Counted from the first letter of the stretch, positions 8,835 through 18,681 are shown. The stretch is DNA of 50,198 nucleotides from Aestuariivirga sp. (GCF_020252405.1 NZ_JADCDA010000012.1:1-50198); one strand, 5' to 3'. Translations and numbers: made by a program. The notes: generated by a model from the sequence alone, not told the origin.

Positions 8835-9680
8835 CTACGCCGCGGCTTCCTTCAGGAACAGCTCGCGCAGCTTTCTGACCACCGGCCCCGGTTGGCCGCC
8901 GCCGATCCTTTTGCCGTCGATCTCCACGATGGGCATGACGAATTGCGAGGCGGAGGTGAGGAAGGCTTCGTCGGCCGCGAGCGCCTCCGCCACCGTGAAC
9001 TTGCCTTCGACGATCTCGACCCCCTCTTCCCGGGCCAGCCGCATCAGTGCCCGCCTGGTGCAGCCGGCGAGGATCTCGCTGGAGAGATGCCTCGTGATGA
9101 CCTTGCCGTCCTTGACGATATAGGCGTTGGAGGACGTGCCCTCGGTGACGAAGCCGTGCTCCACCATCCAGGCCTCCTGCGCGCCCTTCTCATAGGCCTC
9201 CTGCTTGCCCAGCGCGGGGGCCAGCAGCATCACCGTCTTGATGTCGCGCCGCGCCCAGCGCAGGTCCGGCGTGGTGATGACCTTGATGCCCGTCACCGCA
9301 TTGGGATTGCTGACCAGGCTCATGGCCTGGGTGAAGGCGATCAGGGTTGGCTTCACGTCGCCCCTGGGGAAGTTGAAGGCGCGGTCCGCCGCACCCCGCG
9401 TCACCTGCATGTAGATGATGCCCTCCGCGAGCCCATTGCGCCTGATGAGCTCCGCATGCATCGCGTCAAGCGCCTCGCGCGGGCAGGGCCAGGCCATGCG
9501 GAGTTCGTTCAGCGAACGGCCAAGCCGCTCCATATGCGCGGTGTAGTCAACCAGCCTGCCGCCGATCACCGCGCTCACTTCATAAACTCCGTCGGCGAAC
9601 AGGAAGCCACGGTCGAATATCGATATTTTCGCTTCCGTTTCCGGAAGATACTCGCCGTTCACGAAGACGGTGCGGGCCAT
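8835..9680 (-). CDS. class IV aminotransferase, D-amino-acid transaminase-like
   Basis: 281 residues of the fold type IV PLP family. From the chosen Met, F-D-R-G-F-L-F-A-D-G-V-Y-E at 22-34 is the family signature, R-R-D-I-K148 carries the lysine that binds PLP, and V-T-E-G-T-S-S-N near 180 holds the cofactor-binding Glu. Length and the W-A-R-R-D-I-K context fit D-alanine aminotransferase, which interconverts D-amino acids and 2-oxo acids for peptidoglycan or D-amino-acid catabolism. Branched-chain aminotransferase or aminodeoxychorismate lyase are alternatives within the same fold. I start at ATG 9680; the longer frame adds 19 unrelated residues. Confidence 0.8.
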   Translation of the reverse strand: MARTVFVNGEYLPETEAKISIFDRGFLFADGVYEVSAVIGGRLVDYTAHMERLGRSLNELRMAWPCPREALDAMHAELIRRNGLAEGIIYMQVTRGAADRAFNFPRGDVKPTLIAFTQAMSLVSNPNAVTGIKVITTPDLRWARRDIKTVMLLAPALGKQEAYEKGAQEAWMVEHGFVTEGTSSNAYIVKDGKVITRHLSSEILAGCTRRALMRLAREEGVEIVEGKFTVAEALAADEAFLTSASQFVMPIVEIDGKRIGGGQPGPVVRKLRELFLKEAAA

Positions 9681-9803
9681 GGACCGGGCTCCCTCATGCT
9701 GACCCGCTCTAAGCATGATTCCGCCATCTGAATCCATGGGGGTTGTGGCTTCGGGGGCGGGGGGCTAGGAAAGTGGCCAACGTCAACCGTCCAGAAGGAT
9801 ATC

Positions 9804-11159
9804 ATGCCGCGCAGCATTCCGGAGCAAGCGATAAAGGCCATGCTGAGCCGCGAAGAGGCCCTCTTCACCCAGCGCAACCCCACTTCCAAAAAGCTCTCGG
9901 ACGACGCGGCGCGCAACTGGCTGAAGGGTGTTCCGATGCACTGGATGGTGGACTGGGGCACCCCCTTTCCCCTCTTCATCGCCAATGCGCAAGGCGTGGA
10001 CCTCATTGACGCTGATGGCCACCGCTATATCGACTTCTGCCTGGGCGACACCGGCGCCATGTTCGGCCATTCGCCGCCGCCCGTGGCCGATGCACTCGCA
10101 CGCGAGGGCGCGAACGGCCTCACCACCATGATGCCCTCACCCGATGCGGCGGTTGTCGGCAAGCTGCTGGAAGACCGCTTCGGCCTGCCCTGCTGGCAGG
10201 TGACGGCCACCGCGTCGGACGCCAACCGCGCCGTCATCAAATGGTGCCGGGCGATCACCGGCCGGAGCAAGATCCTGGTCTTCAACCATTGCTACCACGG
10301 CGCGGTGGACGAGACTTACGTCACCATCGATGGCGGCACGCCCCATGCCGACCCGGCCCTGATCGGCGAGGTGCGCGACCTTACGCAGTTCACCAAGGCC
10401 GTCGAGTTCAACGATATCCCGGCCCTCCGGAAGGCGCTGGCGGACAGGGACGTCGCCTGCGTGCTGGCCGAACCGATCATGACCAATGTGGGCATGGTGC
10501 TGGCGGATGACGGCTATCACGCGGCGCTCCGCGCCCTCACCCGCGAATACGGCACGCTGCTGGCGATCGACGAGACGCATTGCATGTCGTCAGGCCCCGG
10601 CGGCTACACCCGCGAATATGGGCTGGAGCCCGACGCCATGGTGCTGGGCAAGCCCATTGCCGGGGGCATTCCCGCCGCGGTCTATGGCTTCACACAGGAC
10701 GTGGCGGACCGCATCCGGACGTTCCTCGAGACGCGCACGCCCGGCCATTCCGGCATCGGCACCACGCTGTCGGGCTCCAGGATCCAGCTGGCGCTGATGC
10801 GCGCCGTGCTGGAAAACTATTTCACCGGGGAGGCGTTCGGTCCCCTCCTGGCGCTGGCCAGGCGCCTCGAGAAGGGGATTGCCGATGTCATCATCAAACA
10901 TGACGCGCCGTGGCACGTCGTCCGTGCCGGCGCCCGGGTGGAGTTCATGTGCACTCCCCAAAGGCCCCGCAACGGCGGCGAGGCCGCAAGAGTGATCCAT
11001 CGGCCCATCGATAAAGCCGTGCATCACTATCTGCTCAATCGCGGGGTGATCGTCACCCCCTTCCACAACATGATGCTCATCTGCCCGGCGACGGTCGGGG
11101 CGCATGTGGACCGGCTGGTCGATGGACTCGACCGCTGTCTCGCTGAATTGATGGGCTGA
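9804..11159 (+). CDS. class III PLP-dependent aminotransferase
   Basis: 451 residues, fold type I, of the glutamate-1-semialdehyde-mutase / omega-transaminase group. D-E-T-H at 256-259 provides the Asp that pairs with the pyridine nitrogen, and L-G-K283-P-I-A-G-G-I-P the Schiff-base lysine. AGAAGGAT lies 6-13 bases before the ATG. It is followed after 12 bases by the glutamine-synthetase-like gene on the same strand, so the two form an operon. That pairing suggests an amine or polyamine substrate, with one enzyme glutamylating an amine and the other transferring an amino group. The exact substrate is inferred, not shown. Confidence 0.8.
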   Translation: MPRSIPEQAIKAMLSREEALFTQRNPTSKKLSDDAARNWLKGVPMHWMVDWGTPFPLFIANAQGVDLIDADGHRYIDFCLGDTGAMFGHSPPPVADALAREGANGLTTMMPSPDAAVVGKLLEDRFGLPCWQVTATASDANRAVIKWCRAITGRSKILVFNHCYHGAVDETYVTIDGGTPHADPALIGEVRDLTQFTKAVEFNDIPALRKALADRDVACVLAEPIMTNVGMVLADDGYHAALRALTREYGTLLAIDETHCMSSGPGGYTREYGLEPDAMVLGKPIAGGIPAAVYGFTQDVADRIRTFLETRTPGHSGIGTTLSGSRIQLALMRAVLENYFTGEAFGPLLALARRLEKGIADVIIKHDAPWHVVRAGARVEFMCTPQRPRNGGEAARVIHRPIDKAVHHYLLNRGVIVTPFHNMMLICPATVGAHVDRLVDGLDRCLAELMG

Positions 11160-11171
11160 GGAGCAAGCAGA

Positions 11172-12551
11172 ATGACACTCGTGTTCCCCCGCCGGGAGGC
11201 GGAAGCGCAGGCCTTCCTCGACCAGAACCCGGACATCGAAAGCGTCCATGTGATCTGGACCGACATGTGCGGCGTGGCCCGCGGCAAGGTGCTGCGCCGC
11301 GACGAGGCGGCGCCGGCCTGGAAGGACGGCCGCTTCCTGCCGATCTCGGCGCTCGTGCTCGATGTGACCGGTCAGGACGTGCCGGAAACCGGCCTCGTCT
11401 TCGACGAAGGCGACCGCGACATGCTGATGTGGCCGGTGCCGGGCTCCATGATGCGCGTGCCCTGGGCGCAGGCGCCCACCGCGCAATACATCGCCACCGT
11501 GCATGACCTCGACGGCACGCCGCATTACGCCGACCCGCGCAATGCGCTGGAGAAGATCGTCAGGCGCTTCGAGACCGAACTCGGCATGAGGCCGGTGGGC
11601 GCGGTCGAGCTCGAGTTCTTCCTGATGGACCGGGCGTCCGCGCTGGCCGGCAGGCCGGTTGCGCCCAAGTCGCTGATCAACGAGGCGCGGCCTCGGCATT
11701 ACCAGGCCTATTATCTTCAGGATACGGAGGACTTCGCGCCCTTCTTCCAGGACCTCTATGCCATGTGCGGGGTTCAGGGTCTGCCGGCCAGGACGCTGAT
11801 CTCGGAATATGCGCCGGGCCAGATGGAGATCGTGCTGCGCCACCGCGCCGATGTTCTCAAGGCCTGCGACGAGGGCATCCTGCTGAAGCGGCTGATCAAG
11901 AACGTGGCCGAGAAGCACGGCCTGGCCGCCACCTTCATGGCCAAGCCCTATTCCGCCTGGACGGGATCGGGCATGCACATCCACGTCTCGCTCGGCGATC
12001 AAGACGGCAACAACCTGTTCGCCGCGGAGGACCCCACACGGAACGGGCTGCTGATGCACGCCATCGGCGGCCTCAAGGCGGCGATGGCGGAGTCGATGCT
12101 GATCTTCGCGCCCAATGCGAACTCCTACCGCCGCTTCCGCCGCAACTCCTATGCGCCCGTCTCGGCCAGCTGGGGCATCAACAACCGCACGGTGTCCCTG
12201 CGCATTCCCGCCGGCCCGCCCGAGGCCTGCCACATCGAACATCGCCCCTCGGGCGCTGACGCCAACCCCTATCTCGTGATGGCGGCGGTCCTCGCGGGCA
12301 TGCATCACGGCATCACCGGAAAATGCGACCCCGGCAACCCGGTCAGCGGCAATGGCTATGAGCGGCGGGCCAAATACATTCCGGGCAACTGGTTCGACGC
12401 CATTGACGCCTTCTGGCGCGCCTCGATCCTCAAGGAATATTTCGGCAAGGAATTCATCGACACTTACTGCACGCTGAAGGAAGTCGAGGCCGACCGCTTC
12501 TATGCCGAGCCCACGGCGCGCGACTTCGAATGGTATCTCAGGACAGTCTAA
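11172..12551 (+). CDS. glutamine synthetase-like ligase (gamma-glutamyl-amine ligase type)
   Basis: 459 residues of the glutamine synthetase fold, in the GlnA-like / PuuA group rather than true GlnA. Visible blocks are V-E-L-E-F-F-L (first metal-binding glutamates, about 140), G-S-G-M-H-I-H-V-S-L (ammonia/ATP site, about 270) and R-R-N-S-Y-A-P followed by N-N-R-T-V-S-L-R-I-P (substrate arginines). Such proteins join glutamate to an amine using ATP. It shares an operon with the preceding aminotransferase, and polyamine or ethanolamine use is plausible because homospermidine synthase lies elsewhere in the window. The last codons are followed by a 12-bp hairpin at 12601, a possible transcript end. 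Confidence 0.8.
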   Translation: MTLVFPRREAEAQAFLDQNPDIESVHVIWTDMCGVARGKVLRRDEAAPAWKDGRFLPISALVLDVTGQDVPETGLVFDEGDRDMLMWPVPGSMMRVPWAQAPTAQYIATVHDLDGTPHYADPRNALEKIVRRFETELGMRPVGAVELEFFLMDRASALAGRPVAPKSLINEARPRHYQAYYLQDTEDFAPFFQDLYAMCGVQGLPARTLISEYAPGQMEIVLRHRADVLKACDEGILLKRLIKNVAEKHGLAATFMAKPYSAWTGSGMHIHVSLGDQDGNNLFAAEDPTRNGLLMHAIGGLKAAMAESMLIFAPNANSYRRFRRNSYAPVSASWGINNRTVSLRIPAGPPEACHIEHRPSGADANPYLVMAAVLAGMHHGITGKCDPGNPVSGNGYERRAKYIPGNWFDAIDAFWRASILKEYFGKEFIDTYCTLKEVEADRFYAEPTARDFEWYLRTV

Positions 12552-12600
12552 AGCGAAGAGCGCTCAAGTCGAATCATGTGGTCTTGCGACGTGCGGCCTG

Positions 12601-12655
12601 TCTTCTCCCGCTCCTTCAGCGGGAGAAGAAGGGACCCGTTGCGGAACGCAACGGG
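12601..12655. repeat. two adjacent perfect hairpins after the ligase gene
   Basis: TCTTCTCCCGCT / AGCGGGAGAAGA (12601-12612 and 12618-12629, 5-base loop), then CCCGTTGCG / CGCAACGGG (12635-12643 and 12647-12655, 3-base loop). Both stems are perfect. Without a T-run they are not textbook terminators; they look like units of a chromosomal repeat and may stabilise the upstream mRNA end. Confidence 0.7.
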
Positions 12656-12716
12656 GAGATGAGGGGACTTGTCTGCCGCTGGAGCGGCGGGCGGTCAATT
12701 GACTCCATTAGGATTT

Positions 12717-12852
12717 CCCTCCCCCTCGTGGGCAGGGCTATCGCATATGGGTTCCCTTCTCCCATCGCGTACCGCGACGGGAGAAGGGAAAATTGACATG
12801 GCACAAGACACGCCGCCGCCATATGCGATTCGCCTCCCCACGAGGGGGAGGT
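12717..12852. repeat. 136-bp nested palindrome
   Basis: Outer arms: CCCTCCCCCTCGTGGG with ATCGCATATGG (12717-12750) pair with CCATATGCGAT and CCCCACGAGGGGGAGG (12819-12852). Nested inside are TTCCCTTCTCCC (12752-12763) against GGGAGAAGGGAA (12779-12790) and TCGCG against CGCGA. No protein-coding potential is seen in this 487-bp gap between the ligase and gltA. The structure resembles a non-autonomous palindromic mobile element. Confidence 0.75.
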
Positions 12853-12892
12853 AAAAGACCCCGATTCTGCATGACCGCCCGCCGCTCGAGGA

Positions 12893-12932
12893 GCATGATC
12901 CGCAAAAGCGGTTTCACCTTTGCGGATCATGC
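12893..12932. repeat. palindromic repeat element, copy 2 (most symmetrical)
   Basis: GCATGATCCGCAAA (12893-12906) and TTTGCGGATCATGC (12919-12932) form a perfect 14-bp inverted repeat around a 12-base loop. It lies in the non-coding stretch between the ligase and gltA genes. Confidence 0.9.
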
Positions 12933-13038
12933 CCCAAGCGATTTGGAAGCCGACAAAAAGCAATCCGACTGGCGCGTCTGCCTGCTGACCAGCGGAGTTG
13001 CCGCGCCGCAGTATCCCAATTGCCCCCGCGGGCGCGGC

Positions 13039-14340
13039 TCACGTCCCGCGCTTTGTCAGCGGCACGTAATCGCGGCGGGGCGCGCCGGTGTAGAGCTGGC
13101 GGGGGCGGCCGATTTTCTGGCCGGGCTCTTCGATCATTTCCTTCCACTGCGAGATCCAGCCCACGGTGCGGGCGAGCGCGAAGAGCACGGTGAACATCGA
13201 GGTGGGGAAGCCAAGGGCGCGCAGGATGATGCCGGAATAGAAATCCACATTCGGGTAAAGCTTGCGTTCGATGAAATACGGGTCGGACAGCGCCGCCTGT
13301 TCGAGAACGCGCGCCACTTCCAGCAGCGGGTCGTCCTTGATGCCGAGTTCGGCCAGCACCTCATGCGCCGTCTTCTGCATGATCTTGGCGCGCGGGTCAT
13401 AGTTTTTATAGACGCGGTGGCCAAAGCCCATCAGCCGGATGTGGGAGGTCTTGTCCTTCACCCTGGCGATGAAGTCCGGAACCCTGGCCGGGTCGCCGAT
13501 CTGCTGCAGCATTTCCAGCGCCGCCTCGTTGGCGCCGCCATGGGCCGGGCCCCACAGGCAGGCAATGCCCGCCGCGATGCAGGCGAAGGGGTTGGCGCCC
13601 GACGAGCCCGCAAGCCGCACCGTGGAGGTGGACGCATTCTGCTCATGGTCGGCGTGCAGGATGAAAATCCGGTCCATGGCGCGCGCCAGGACCGGATTCA
13701 CCGCATAGTCCTCGCACGGCACGGCAAAGCACATGCGCAGAAAGTTCGCCGCGTAGGAAAGGCTGTTCCGCGGGTAAACGAAGGGCTGGCCGATGTGATA
13801 CTTATAGGCCATGGCGGCGATCGTCGGCAGCTTGGCGATCATCCGGTGGCAGGCGATCTCGCGCTGGCGGGCGTCGTTGACGTCGGTCGAGTCATGGTAG
13901 AAGGCCGACATGGCGCCGACCACCGCCACCATCACCGCCATCGGATGCGCGTCGCGGCGGAAGCCCTGGTAGAAGCGGGTCATCTGCTCGTGCACCATGG
14001 TGTGGTAGGTGATGTTCCTGTCGAACTCCTGCCTCTGCGGGGGGGTGGGAAGCTCGCCGTAATAGAGCAGGTAGCAGGTCTCCAGGAAGTCGCCGTGCTC
14101 GGCCAGCTGCTCGATGGGGTAGCCGCGGTAGAGCAGCACGCCCGCATCGCCGTCGATATAGGTGATCTTGGATTCGCAGGAGGCGGTGGAGGTGAAGCCG
14201 GGGTCAAAGGTGAAGGCGCCGGTCTGGGCATAGAGCCTCGTGATGTCGACCACGTCCGGCCCGATGGTGCCGGATCTGACCGGCATGTCCACCGACTTTC
14301 CCGCGAATTCGAGAACTGCCTTCTTCGGATCGTCAGCCAT
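13039..14340 (-). CDS. gltA: citrate synthase
   Basis: 433 residues, the usual length of the hexameric Gram-negative type. It condenses acetyl-CoA with oxaloacetate in the first step of the TCA cycle. Signature residues are [10 protein letters not shown] (about 230, oxaloacetate-binding His), [10 protein letters not shown] (about 265-275) and [14 protein letters not shown], holding the third catalytic His/Arg cluster. The ATG is preceded by GGGAGG seven bases upstream and by a promoter at 14376-14404. It stands alone, downstream of gltX on the same strand but separated by 250 bases. Confidence 0.97.
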   Translation of the reverse strand: MADDPKKAVLEFAGKSVDMPVRSGTIGPDVVDITRLYAQTGAFTFDPGFTSTASCESKITYIDGDAGVLLYRGYPIEQLAEHGDFLETCYLLYYGELPTPPQRQEFDRNITYHTMVHEQMTRFYQGFRRDAHPMAVMVAVVGAMSAFYHDSTDVNDARQREIACHRMIAKLPTIAAMAYKYHIGQPFVYPRNSLSYAANFLRMCFAVPCEDYAVNPVLARAMDRIFILHADHEQNASTSTVRLAGSSGANPFACIAAGIACLWGPAHGGANEAALEMLQQIGDPARVPDFIARVKDKTSHIRLMGFGHRVYKNYDPRAKIMQKTAHEVLAELGIKDDPLLEVARVLEQAALSDPYFIERKLYPNVDFYSGIILRALGFPTSMFTVLFALARTVGWISQWKEMIEEPGQKIGRPRQLYTGAPRRDYVPLTKRGT

Positions 14341-14375
14341 TGCGGCCTCCCGTGTCTGAATTTTTTCCGTTACCG

Positions 14376-14404
14376 ACTATTGCACCGCACCATGGAAAGG
14401 TCAA
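14376..14404 (-). promoter_or_regulatory. candidate sigma-70 promoter of gltA
   Basis: On the minus strand TTGACC (14404-14399), a 17-base spacer and AATAGT (14381-14376) lie about 35 bases before the gltA ATG. The -35 box is strong and the -10 is moderate. The remaining gap up to gltX (14405-14591) shows no gene. Confidence 0.5.
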
Positions 14405-14591
14405 CGTCACTGACCTGATGCGCTGGTCCGCCGGCCGCCTGGCTGTCCGCCGCCCATCGCCATCCTGCGGCGGCATGCATTTTGGCATCTGCCGCAACAT
14501 GAGTCAGTTGCACTTCGGACGGCAACCGGCACGCTACGGCGACAACGCTTTTGTGCACCGGCAGCAACCTGTTTGCGACCGGAAAACTGCA

Positions 14592-16016
14592 TCAGGACGA
14601 CGCCTGATCGCGCAACCGGCCGAGCGACTCCCCCCGGCCCAGCACGTCCAGCACGTCGAAGATGCCGGGCGAGGTCGAGGCGCCGGTCAACGCCGCGCGC
14701 AAGGGCTGCGCCACCTTGCCGAGCTTCAGCCCGGCCGCCTCGGCGTAGGATTTTACAGCCGTTTCAAGATCATGCGCCTGCCAGTTCACAACCTGCTCAA
14801 GCACCGGAATCACCGCGCCCAGCACGTGGGCGCCGCCATCCCGGATGATCTGCCGCGCCTTGTCATCCATCGGCAGGGGCCGTTCCGCGAACAGGAATTG
14901 CGCGCCATTCTTCAATTCCACCAATGTCTTGGCACGCTCCTTCAATCCGGGAATCGCACGCAGCAGCTTAACTCTCATCGCGTCGTCGATCTTCGCCCTC
15001 ATGGCCTTGCCGCCCTCACCATACGGCAGGAAATCAATGAACGATATCAATAACTTGTCATCCGGCATATGGCGCATATAGTGGCCGTTCAGGTTCTCCA
15101 GCCTGGCAAAATCGAACCGCGCCGCCGACTTGCCGATGGCGTCGAGGTCGAACCACTCGACCAGCTGCCCGGTCGAAAAGATCTCGTCATCGCCATGGCT
15201 CCAGCTTAAGCGGGCCAGATAATTCCTCATCGCTTCAGGGAGATAGCCCATGGCCCGATAGGCCTCGACACCCAGTGCCCCATGCCTCTTGGAGAGCTTT
15301 GCCCCATCCGGCCCGTGGATCAGCGGGATATGGCTCATGTGCGGCGCCCGCCAGCCCATGGCCTGGTAAATCTGGCTCTGCCGGGCCGCGTTGGTCAGGT
15401 GGTCCACACCGCGGATGATGTGGGTCACACCCATGTCATGGTCATCCACCACGACGGACAGATTATAGGTCGGATTGCCATCCGAGCGCAGGATGATCAG
15501 ATCATCCAAGTCCTTGTTCGGAAAGACGACTCTGCCCTGGACAGCATCCTCGATCACGGTCTCGCCCTGCTGTGGCGCCCTGAAGCGGATGGCCGGCTTC
15601 ACCCCCGCCCGCACCTCCTGGGGGGCGCGGTCGCGCCACGTCCCGTCATAGCGGATCGGCCGCTTCTCGGCCTCCGCCCTGGCCCGCATCGCCTCCAGCT
15701 CCTCCGGCGTGCAATAGCAGCGGTAAGCCTTTCCCTGCGCGAGCAATTCCTCCGCCACCTGCCGGTGCCGCCCGGCCCGCCCGAACTGCGAGACGGGCTC
15801 CCCCGCCCAGTCCAGGCCGAGCCAGGTCAGCCCCTCGATGATCGCGTCAATGGCCTCCGCCGTCGACCGCTCACGGTCGGTATCTTCTATGCGTAACAAC
15901 ATCTTACCGCCCATGTGCCGCGCATAGGCCCAGTTGAACAGCGCCGTGCGCCCGCCGCCGATGTGAAGGTAGCCGGTGGGCGAGGGGGCGAAGCGCGTGA
16001 CGACTGGCGATGACAT
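14592..16016 (-). CDS. gltX: glutamyl-tRNA synthetase
   Basis: 474 residues, class I. It charges tRNA(Glu) and, in bacteria lacking GlnRS, often also tRNA(Gln). [14 protein letters not shown] (residues 8-21) contains the HIGH motif and K-L-S-K-R-H-G the KMSKS motif. The C-terminal half is the helical anticodon-binding cage. Start taken at ATG 16016 (M-S-S-P-V-V-T-R). The open frame continues 39 codons upstream, but that part is translated palindromic repeat (16091-16135). A 156-bp divergent gap separates it from comEC. Confidence 0.96.
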   Translation of the reverse strand: MSSPVVTRFAPSPTGYLHIGGGRTALFNWAYARHMGGKMLLRIEDTDRERSTAEAIDAIIEGLTWLGLDWAGEPVSQFGRAGRHRQVAEELLAQGKAYRCYCTPEELEAMRARAEAEKRPIRYDGTWRDRAPQEVRAGVKPAIRFRAPQQGETVIEDAVQGRVVFPNKDLDDLIILRSDGNPTYNLSVVVDDHDMGVTHIIRGVDHLTNAARQSQIYQAMGWRAPHMSHIPLIHGPDGAKLSKRHGALGVEAYRAMGYLPEAMRNYLARLSWSHGDDEIFSTGQLVEWFDLDAIGKSAARFDFARLENLNGHYMRHMPDDKLLISFIDFLPYGEGGKAMRAKIDDAMRVKLLRAIPGLKERAKTLVELKNGAQFLFAERPLPMDDKARQIIRDGGAHVLGAVIPVLEQVVNWQAHDLETAVKSYAEAAGLKLGKVAQPLRAALTGASTSPGIFDVLDVLGRGESLGRLRDQASS

Positions 16017-16090
16017 GAACGCCGTTCTCCTTATTGACTGACGTTGGGGAAGATGATTGCGTGCTCCGGGCCGCCAGATCAAAAGCTTGA

Positions 16091-16135
16091 GCATGATCTT
16101 GTCGCAAAAGCGGGTTCCGCTTTTGCGGATCATGC
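16091..16135. repeat. palindromic repeat element, copy 3
   Basis: GCATGATC-TTGTCGCAAAAG, a short GGTTCC loop and CTTTTGCGGATCATGC. It occupies the divergent gltX/comEC intergenic region. The flanking AAGCTTGA on its left also occurs beside other copies, so the repeated unit is longer than the palindrome. Confidence 0.9.
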
Positions 16136-16172
16136 CTTAGCACAGCTGTGCGCGGCCTGTAAGGGGAGTGCC

Positions 16173-18323
16173 ATGTCGCTTGCCACGCTGGACCCTGCGG
16201 CGGCGGATGACCGGCCCCGCCGCGCGTGGTTTTCCGCCGCCACCGGCGCGGCGCTGGAGGCCCAGCAGGGCCGCGGCTTCCTTTGGGCCGCGCCAGCCTT
16301 GAGCCTTGGAATCGGGGCCTATTTCGCCCTCGACCAGGAGCCCGGAACCCTGCTTCTCGCGAGCCTTGCGGCGGCGGGTGCCGGGCTCTTCTGGCTGGGC
16401 CGCGCAACAGGCCCGCTGCTGCTCGCGGGGCTTGTGTTCTGGGGCTTCGCACTGGCGGGTTTCCAGTCCTGGCGATCCGCGACGCCGCTCCTCGCCTTCA
16501 CCATGGGCGAGGTCACGGTCACCGGACGGGCGGTCTCCGTCGATCGCTCGTCGCGCACCCGGCTGGTGATGATCCTGGCACCGGAGCAGATCGCGGGCCT
16601 TGCGCCGGAGCGCCTGCCAAATCACTTGCGCCTTACGCTGCCGGAGAGGGCCGGGGCCACGCCGCCCGGCGCGCGCGTCACCTTCAGGGCCCGTCTGGCG
16701 CCCTTGCCCTCACCCGTGGCGCCCGGCGCCTTCGACTATGGCCGCAGCCTGTGGTTCGGCGGCGTTGGCGGCACCGGCCGGGTGACCTCACAAACCATTG
16801 AAATTCTTGATGTTCCACGGACCATACTGCCGCTCGAAAGCTGGCTCTCCGCCATCCGCGCCGCCATGGGCGCGCGCATCCGCGCCGCACTTGCTGAACC
16901 CTATTCCTCCTTCGCCGAGGCGCTGATCACCGGCGAGCGCAGCAGCATTCCGCCGGAAGTCAACAAAAGCCTGTTGATATCAGGGCTATACCACATCCTC
17001 TCGATCTCGGGTCTGCATATGTGGCTGGTGGCGGGCAGCGTGTTTTGGGCGGTGCGCGCGGGGCTGGCGCTGGCGCCCGGCCTGGCGCTGCGCTTTCCCA
17101 TCCGCAAATGGGCTGCCGGAGCGGCGCTGCTGATGGGCCTGTTCTACATGCTGCTGGCGCAAGGCGGCACGGCGACGGCGCGCTCCTTCCTCATGGTCGC
17201 CATTGTTTTCTTTGCCGTCATCGTCGACCGTCCGGCGCTTTCCATGCGCAACCTTGCGCTGGCCGCCGTGGCGATCCTCGTGCTCGATCCGCAGGCCGCT
17301 GTCGAGGCGAGTTTTCAGATGTCCTTCCTGGCGGTGCTGGGCCTTGTCGCCTTCTATGAGTTCTGGGCGCGCCGGAAGGAGGAACACGGCGCCGGGCAGG
17401 AACCCACGCCGCACTGGGCGTGGCGCATTGCGCGCTGGGCCGCCGCGGCCTTCATCGCCAGCCTCGTCACCTCGCTGATTGCCGGTTTTTCGTCATCCCT
17501 GCCAGCGGCCTATCACTTCGGGCGCATCTCGCCCTATGGTGTGCTGGCCAATGGGCTGGCCATTCCCGTGGTCGGCGTTCTGGTCATGCCCTTCGCCCTG
17601 CTGTCGGTGCTGCTGATGCCGTTCGGGCTGGAGCAGCTTCCGCTCACGGTGATGGGCAAGGGTCTGGAACTCGTCATTGCGATTGCCAATGGCGTTGCGG
17701 CGCTTCCGGGCGCCAACGAAGTCATTGCCCGGCCGCCGCTGACGGCCATGCTGACGATGGTTGCTGGCATGGTGCTGCTCTGCCTGCTGGCCGGTCCGGT
17801 GCGGCTTGCCGGGCTTGCGGTGATGGCGCTGGGCGCGCTGCTCGTTCTGCCGGCCCCGCCGCCGCCCGATCTCTTGATCGAGGCGGCGGGCGCCAACGTG
17901 GCGCTGCGCGACACGGCGGGTCAACTGGTGCCCGCCCAGCCACGCCGGGCGCGCTTTGCGGTTGAGAAATGGCTGCAGGCCAATGGCGAGGAGGCGAGCC
18001 TGGCCGAGGCCGCCAAACGCCCCGGCTGGAACTGCAGCGACGGGCGCTGCACCGCCACCGTGCGGGGCAGGGCCGTCGTCTATCTCGCCGGAGGAGAGGG
18101 AAAACCCTTGAATTGCGAAGGGGTGGACATTCTCATCGCAAGTTTTCCGTTGCGCGGCGACTGCCGGAACGTGGCCTTGCGCATTGACCGCTTCGATCTG
18201 TGGCGGCATGGCGCGCATGCCATCGGCCTCAGCGGTCCCGAGCCGCTGGTGACCACGGCACGCGGTGCGCAGGGGCGGCGGCCCTGGGTGGTGGCGCCTG
18301 AACCCCGCCCTCCCGCCGATTGA
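16173..18323 (+). CDS. comEC: ComEC/Rec2-family DNA-uptake channel
   Basis: 716 residues with about ten membrane segments. ComEC forms the inner-membrane pore through which single-stranded DNA enters during natural transformation. The competence-domain signature G-E-R-S-S-I-P ... L-Y-H-I-L-S-I-S-G-L-H-M-W lies around residues 248-287. The N-terminal ~230 residues correspond to the DUF4131/OB-like periplasmic part. The C-terminal ~150 residues lack the H-x-H-x-D-H metal site of the metallo-beta-lactamase domain found in Bacillus ComEC, so nuclease activity is not expected; this is common in alphaproteobacterial versions. Start ATG 16173 chosen because upstream codons are translated repeat. Confidence 0.87.
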   Translation: MSLATLDPAAADDRPRRAWFSAATGAALEAQQGRGFLWAAPALSLGIGAYFALDQEPGTLLLASLAAAGAGLFWLGRATGPLLLAGLVFWGFALAGFQSWRSATPLLAFTMGEVTVTGRAVSVDRSSRTRLVMILAPEQIAGLAPERLPNHLRLTLPERAGATPPGARVTFRARLAPLPSPVAPGAFDYGRSLWFGGVGGTGRVTSQTIEILDVPRTILPLESWLSAIRAAMGARIRAALAEPYSSFAEALITGERSSIPPEVNKSLLISGLYHILSISGLHMWLVAGSVFWAVRAGLALAPGLALRFPIRKWAAGAALLMGLFYMLLAQGGTATARSFLMVAIVFFAVIVDRPALSMRNLALAAVAILVLDPQAAVEASFQMSFLAVLGLVAFYEFWARRKEEHGAGQEPTPHWAWRIARWAAAAFIASLVTSLIAGFSSSLPAAYHFGRISPYGVLANGLAIPVVGVLVMPFALLSVLLMPFGLEQLPLTVMGKGLELVIAIANGVAALPGANEVIARPPLTAMLTMVAGMVLLCLLAGPVRLAGLAVMALGALLVLPAPPPPDLLIEAAGANVALRDTAGQLVPAQPRRARFAVEKWLQANGEEASLAEAAKRPGWNCSDGRCTATVRGRAVVYLAGGEGKPLNCEGVDILIASFPLRGDCRNVALRIDRFDLWRHGAHAIGLSGPEPLVTTARGAQGRRPWVVAPEPRPPAD

Positions 18324-18355
18324 CGGCAGGACCGGTTGCAGGCAAGAGGCAGGCC

Positions 18356-18640
18356 ATGAGCAAGCCCCCGAACCTCACCATGGGCGAGATCCGCAAGGAG
18401 ATCGACCGCATCGACGAGAGTCTCATCAAGATGCTGGCCGAGCGCCAGCGCTGGGTCGAGAAGGCTGTCGTCGTCAAGAAACGTGACGGGCTTCCGGCGC
18501 GCGATGACGCCCGCGTGCGCCAGGTCATTGACCATGTGCGCGTTCTGGCCCGCGGCCACCATGTCGATCCGGCCCTGGTCGAGACCATGTGGACGGAAAT
18601 GGTCGAATGGTTCATCGCATATGAGGAACGTTCGATGTGA
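18356..18640 (+). CDS. chorismate mutase, AroQ type
   Basis: 94 residues, all-helical. It converts chorismate to prephenate, the branch point to phenylalanine and tyrosine. E-I-R-K-E-I-D-R-I-D opens helix 1, the standard start of AroQ mutases with the catalytic Arg. L-A-E-R-Q-R-W-V-E-K-A-V-V-V-K follows, and the C-terminal E-T-M-W-T-E-M-V-E-W fits the third helix. It is a stand-alone mutase, not fused to prephenate dehydratase. It lies 32 bases after comEC on the same strand. A related isochorismate-pyruvate lyase activity cannot be excluded by sequence alone. Confidence 0.85.
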   Translation: MSKPPNLTMGEIRKEIDRIDESLIKMLAERQRWVEKAVVVKKRDGLPARDDARVRQVIDHVRVLARGHHVDPALVETMWTEMVEWFIAYEERSM

Positions 18641-18681
18641 GGCTCGACGGCGGGCGGGGCGGCTGGTTATCATCAGCCATC

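Noticed and set aside
10590-12308. A 572-codon minus-strand frame opposite the ligase operon
   Set aside because: Shadow with Arg/His/Gly-rich composition spanning two real genes on the other strand.
12793-14418. A 541-codon plus-strand frame opposite gltA
   Set aside because: Shadow of citrate synthase; the first part is translated repeat DNA.
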